Source of the DNA: Hypericum androsaemum
Lineage: Eukaryota > Streptophyta > Magnoliopsida > Malpighiales > Hypericaceae
Reading direction: 5' to 3'
NCBI GenBank assembly: GCA_963995505.1
Contig: OZ023187.1
Span: 1,805,501-1,869,500, forward strand
Length of the DNA: 64,000 bases
Shown one piece after another: positions 60,162 through 64,000 of the stretch. The notes under the pieces were generated by a model that saw only the letters and a list, made by a program, of their open reading frames with translations, did not search any database and was not told where the DNA came from. A program made the translations under genes and the position numbers. How positions within the stretch are numbered: position 1 is the first letter of the stretch; every line of letters starts with the position of its first letter.

Positions 60162-63100
60162 TTACAAACGAAACCGTCGTAAACCCAGTGACTTAACATG
60201 TTTCTCGAACACTTCTCGAGGTAATGCTTTAGTCATTGGATCTGCGGCCATATCTCGTGTAGATATGTGTTTCATACACAGTTCTTTATATTTTATTAAA
60301 TTTCTCACAAAGTGAAATTTAATATCTATATGCTTAGCCCTGCTATGGAATCTAGGATCCTTAGCATATGCTATAGCTGCCTGGTTGTCGCAGAATAGAC
60401 TCACTGGCTCCGTCATGTTGATCAGGGAGAGATGGCTTAAGAATCTCTTCAACCATACCGCTTCTTGTGCAGCATGAGCTGAAGCTACATATTCTACTTC
60501 CATTGTTGACAGGGATACACATGTTTGCTTCTTACTGCTCCATGAGACAGCACCCCCATTCAACAAGAAAACAAATCCAGATGTAGACTTTTTCTTATCT
60601 ACATCACCTCCCCAATCAGCATCAGTATAGCCACTCATTATCAGGTCACGGCCTTGTTAGCACAAAGAGTATTCTGCAGTAGTATTCAAATATTTCAAAA
60701 TCCCTTTGACAGCCTTCCAGTGAGCACTGCCTGGATCAGACTGATATCTGCTTGCTATCCCAACAGCATAGCAAATGTCAGGTCTAGTACACAACATTGC
60801 GTACATCAGGCATCCAATTGCATTGGCATAAGAAATCTTCTCCATGTCCCTACGTTGTTTAGCTATTTTTGGGCACATGTCCTTACACAAATTATGACCT
60901 TTAACCAATGGGACATACTTTGGGTTACTGTGATCACAATTGAAACGTTTTACTACTTTGCGAATATATGTCTCTTGTGAAAGAGACACTATTCTTTTCG
61001 AACGATTCCTCGAAATCTTAACTCCGAGTATGTAATCTGCTTCACCCATGTCTTTCATTTCAAAGTTGGAAGATAACCAATCTTTGATTTTGACAAGAAA
61101 TCTATTGTCATTTCCAGCTAAAAGTATGTCATCAACATACAAGGTGATGATAACAAACTTCTTTCCTGATCGCTTAACATACACACAGTGATCTTCGTCT
61201 ATCATTATAAAATCATGCTGCATGATTGTATTATGAAAGCGAATATACCACTATCTAGACTACTGCTTAAGGCCATAAATTGATCTATTCAATTTGCAAA
61301 CTTTGTGTTCGCAGCCTTTTTGAATGTAGCCCTCAGGCTGAATCATATAGATTTCTTCATCCAATTCTCCATGGAGAAAAGCAGTCTTTACATCCATTTG
61401 ATGTAATTCTAGATTCATGTTAGCAACCATAGCTAAAATGACCCTAATTGACGTAAATCTAACAACAGGTGCAAAAATCTTCTCATAGTCTATCCCAGCC
61501 TGTTGTTTAAATCCTTGGGCAACCAAATGCGCTTTGTATCTTTCGATACTGCCATCTGTATTGCGCTTGATTTTGAGAATCCACTTATTCTTAATTGCCC
61601 TACGCTCCTTAGGTAGGTCAACCAGATCCCAAACCTAGTTTTTGATCATAGAAGACATTTCTTCATCTATTGCATTCATCCATTCATCACGTTTTGGAGA
61701 TGTCAATGCTCCAGATACATTTTTAGGTTCATCTTCATCCTGCAGGATGGCCAGAAGAATTTCACTTGGACCACCAAATTTCTTTAGTGATACCAAGAAC
61801 GCATTAGCCTCGCCTTCGATGTCAAATCGTCGGCGTGGTATGCTAGTTCTGCTAGACCTACGGTATTCCCAATTTTGATAAACATCTCTCATATATTCAT
61901 CATATCCAGGAATCGCACTCCCACTGGGTGGAAATACCGTACTCCCACTGGAATAAGGAATTACCTCCCTTTCAGGACTCAGATCACGACCTTCCGGATC
62001 ATTTTGAGTTGAAAATTCTCTATCTTCATCCTCAATTCTCCCACTCGGAAGAAGTGATCCAGATGACTCTGGTTCATTTATCTCATAAAGGGTAAGGTCA
62101 CTACTAACCTCTCCCAATTTTGGAAATTCATTCTCCAAAAAAATGACATCACGTGATTCAAATTCTGTTACATGTCCATTGTCCAGTTCACCCACGAACA
62201 CGTACCCTTTAGATACCTCTGGGTATCTTATAAAGATACTTTTCTACCTCTCGGTCCTAATTTATCGAAAGTACTTGAGGTAGAATAGACATAGGATGCA
62301 CACCCCCATGGCTTAAAATAGGATAAATCGGGCTTCCGATCTGTCCACATTTTGTAAGGAGTGGCTGTAAAAGACTTAGAGGGAACACGGTTTAGAACGT
62401 ATGCGGCAGTCAGGAGCGCATCTCCATAGAATGATATAGGCAAACTTGCCTCTGCCATCATCGATCTAACCATATCAAGAAGGGTTCTATTCCTTCTTTC
62501 AGCAACTCCATTTTGCTGGGGTGTATAAGGAATGGACAACTGATGTTCAATTCCTTTTTCAATGCATAGAGCTTTAAACTCATCAAAAAGATATTCACGG
62601 CCACGATCAGTTCGTAAGGCCTTTATCTTTCTATCCTTCTGATTCTCAACAAAACTCATGTATGTCATGAAGCAGTTTAAGGCTTCAGACTTGTGAGAAA
62701 TCAGGTATATCAGACTATATCTAGTATAGTCGTCAATAAAGGTGATGAAGTAATATGCTCCATGCCTTGCCCTCACGTTCATTGGACCACATATGTCAGA
62801 ATGGACTAATTGTAGTGGAAATTTGGCTCTAGCCCCAGTACCGAAAAGTTTTCTAGTGCTTTTCCCTTCTAGACCGGATACGCAACTAGGTAATATAGAT
62901 TTCTCTATATTGCCCAACAGTTCTGCCTTAGCTAGACGGTTTAAACGATCCTGACCGATATGGCCAAGTCTAGAATGCCATAGTTTAATATCATCCTCTG
63001 ATGAGTTTGAACTAGTGACAAAGGAAAAACTTTCAGAAGGATCAATATCCAGAATCAAAAAACCTTCCGATATATATCCAAGGCCAAAATAGGAATAATC

Positions 63101-64000
63101 CAAAAATAATCTAACAGTGTCGTTCTCAAATGACAACCGAAAACCTAAAGACATCAAGGCCGAAACTGAGATCAGGTTTCTTCGTATGTCTGGAGCAAAC
63201 AACACGTCATGTAAAAGAAGGGCACGACCACCACGAAGGTGTAATCTATAAGTGCCCAGGCCTTTCACATCCACGCATGAGTTGTTACCGATAAAAATAA
63301 TTTTTGCTCCAGCCGGCAACCGCCTGTACTCAACGAACGAACCATGGTCTCTAGCTATATGGTCTGTCGCTCCTGAATCAATCACCCACATAGAATGTGA
63401 TTCAGTTAGAAGGGTACAAGAGGATACATACAATGTACTCACACTTGAGTTTAGATGTACCTGCTTGGGCATTTTGCAATCTTTTGCAAAATGTCCCTTC
63501 TGTTGACAGTTAAAATATTTCAATTTTGAAATGTTAAACCGCTTGTTCTTTTTAGCCTTGGAGCCATCCAACTTGGTTCCATGGTTTTCAGCCTTTGGAG
63601 TTTGTTTACACTTACCCTTCCCTTTACCTTTCTTCTTTTTCCTACCACTCCCAGTCGAACAAATCGAATGGGCTTCAAGGTGGGATTTCATAGCTAGGAG
63701 GCGATCTTCCTCCGGCTCAAGGTGTCTGGCAACATCATCAAATGTTACCAAATGATCGGAATGGGTAAGATTCATCTTCATCTGTTCCCAACTTGGTGGT
63801 AGAGAACGGATGACAGCTTGAATCTGCTGCTCGTTGCTGAGTATGTGACCAGCCTCTGCCAGTTCACTGATCATATTGGACATCACTCTCAAGTGTTTCC
63901 TCATGGGAACCTCCGGACGCTTTTTAAAGGTGTCAAACCTTATGGTCAAAGCACGCAGCTTCGACACTGAAAGCTTTCCGAATTTCAGTTTGAGAGCATC
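60162..64000 (-). pseudogene. Copia B gag-protease-integrase-RT-RNase H, broken
   Basis: Minus strand, open at the window edge. Gag tail (MRKHLRVMSNMI), CCHC knuckle (CQQKGHFAKDC), protease (WVIDSGATDHI), pre-integrase (LWHSRLGHIGQDRL), integrase core (HSDICGPM, TDRGREY, PQQNGVAERRNRT), RT (MDVKTAFLHGELDE, LYVDDILLAGND) and RNase H (GYTDADWGGD, KHISTRDMAADP). The YVDD catalytic box is intact. Breaks: a one-base frameshift near 62228-62245, and stops at 61635-61637, 61260-61262, 61251-61253 and 60657-60659. The last stop at 60162 is the natural end of RNase H. Recently dead rather than ancient: long blocks remain open. Confidence 0.9.

Larger units (their letters stand above)
58565..64000 (-). 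mobile_element. Copia B retrotransposon inside the terpene synthase intron (partial)
   Basis: A Ty1/copia element in minus orientation, 36 bp into the intron after TPS exon 6. Its 3' LTR is 58565-59218, then the purine tract (minus GAGTGGGAGA, 59219-59228), then coding remnants up to the window edge. The 5' LTR lies outside, so the target duplication (expected ACATC, 58560-58564) cannot be checked here. Related to copia A in coding words and polypurine tract, but the LTRs differ in length and sequence. Confidence 0.88.

Overview
The window is nuclear DNA of a flowering plant. It has GT-AG split genes, plant-specific families (an ENO3-type enolase, plant neutral ceramidase, a TPS-type terpene synthase) and dense plant transposon nests. 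I cannot fix the order or family of the plant from the sequence alone.

Layout. 1-7.1 kb: two minus-strand genes, the 5' two thirds of an ENO3-like enolase (cut by the left edge) and a complete nine-exon neutral ceramidase. 7.8-9.0 kb: a Mutator-like element (MULE) with a 9-bp target duplication that carries a piece of a non-specific phospholipase C gene. 10.1-10.5 kb: a complete 344-bp TRIM element. 11.0-33.4 kb: a three-level retrotransposon nest. An old Ty1/copia element (459-bp LTRs, TSD GTTTG) is split inside its RNase H region by a young Athila-like Ty3/gypsy element (1.43/1.47-kb LTRs, TSD CTAAC). That element is in turn split inside the F-M-D-D catalytic box of its reverse transcriptase by a 2.48-kb solo LTR (TSD TGAAC). 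34.8-37.1 kb: two small sibling MULE-MITEs and a Pack-MULE holding the 5' part of an AINTEGUMENTA/PLETHORA-type AP2 gene. 39.0-42.9 kb: a five-exon gene for a RING + TRAF-like zinc finger + Gln/Pro-rich + U1/matrin zinc-finger protein. 42.9-48.5 kb: no gene recognised. 48.5-50.7 kb: a hAT element with a nested LINE fragment, then a Pack-MULE carrying a histone H2B fragment, ending about 400 bp upstream of a beta-tubulin gene (51.1-52.9 kb). 53.7-54.4 kb: a LINE RNase H remnant. 55.3-58.5 kb: six exons of a terpene synthase. Its next intron is interrupted by a second copia element (58.6 kb to beyond the right edge) whose LTR carries eight CACGTG G-boxes.

The five host genes look like ordinary single-copy neighbours, not a pathway. 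What stands out is the mobile layer: almost every insertion can be bounded to the base by a matching target-site duplication. Three independent Mutator-like elements in one window each carry a fragment of a different host gene (lipid hydrolase, developmental AP2 factor, core histone). The full-length retroelements can be ordered in time by nesting, LTR divergence and mutation pattern.
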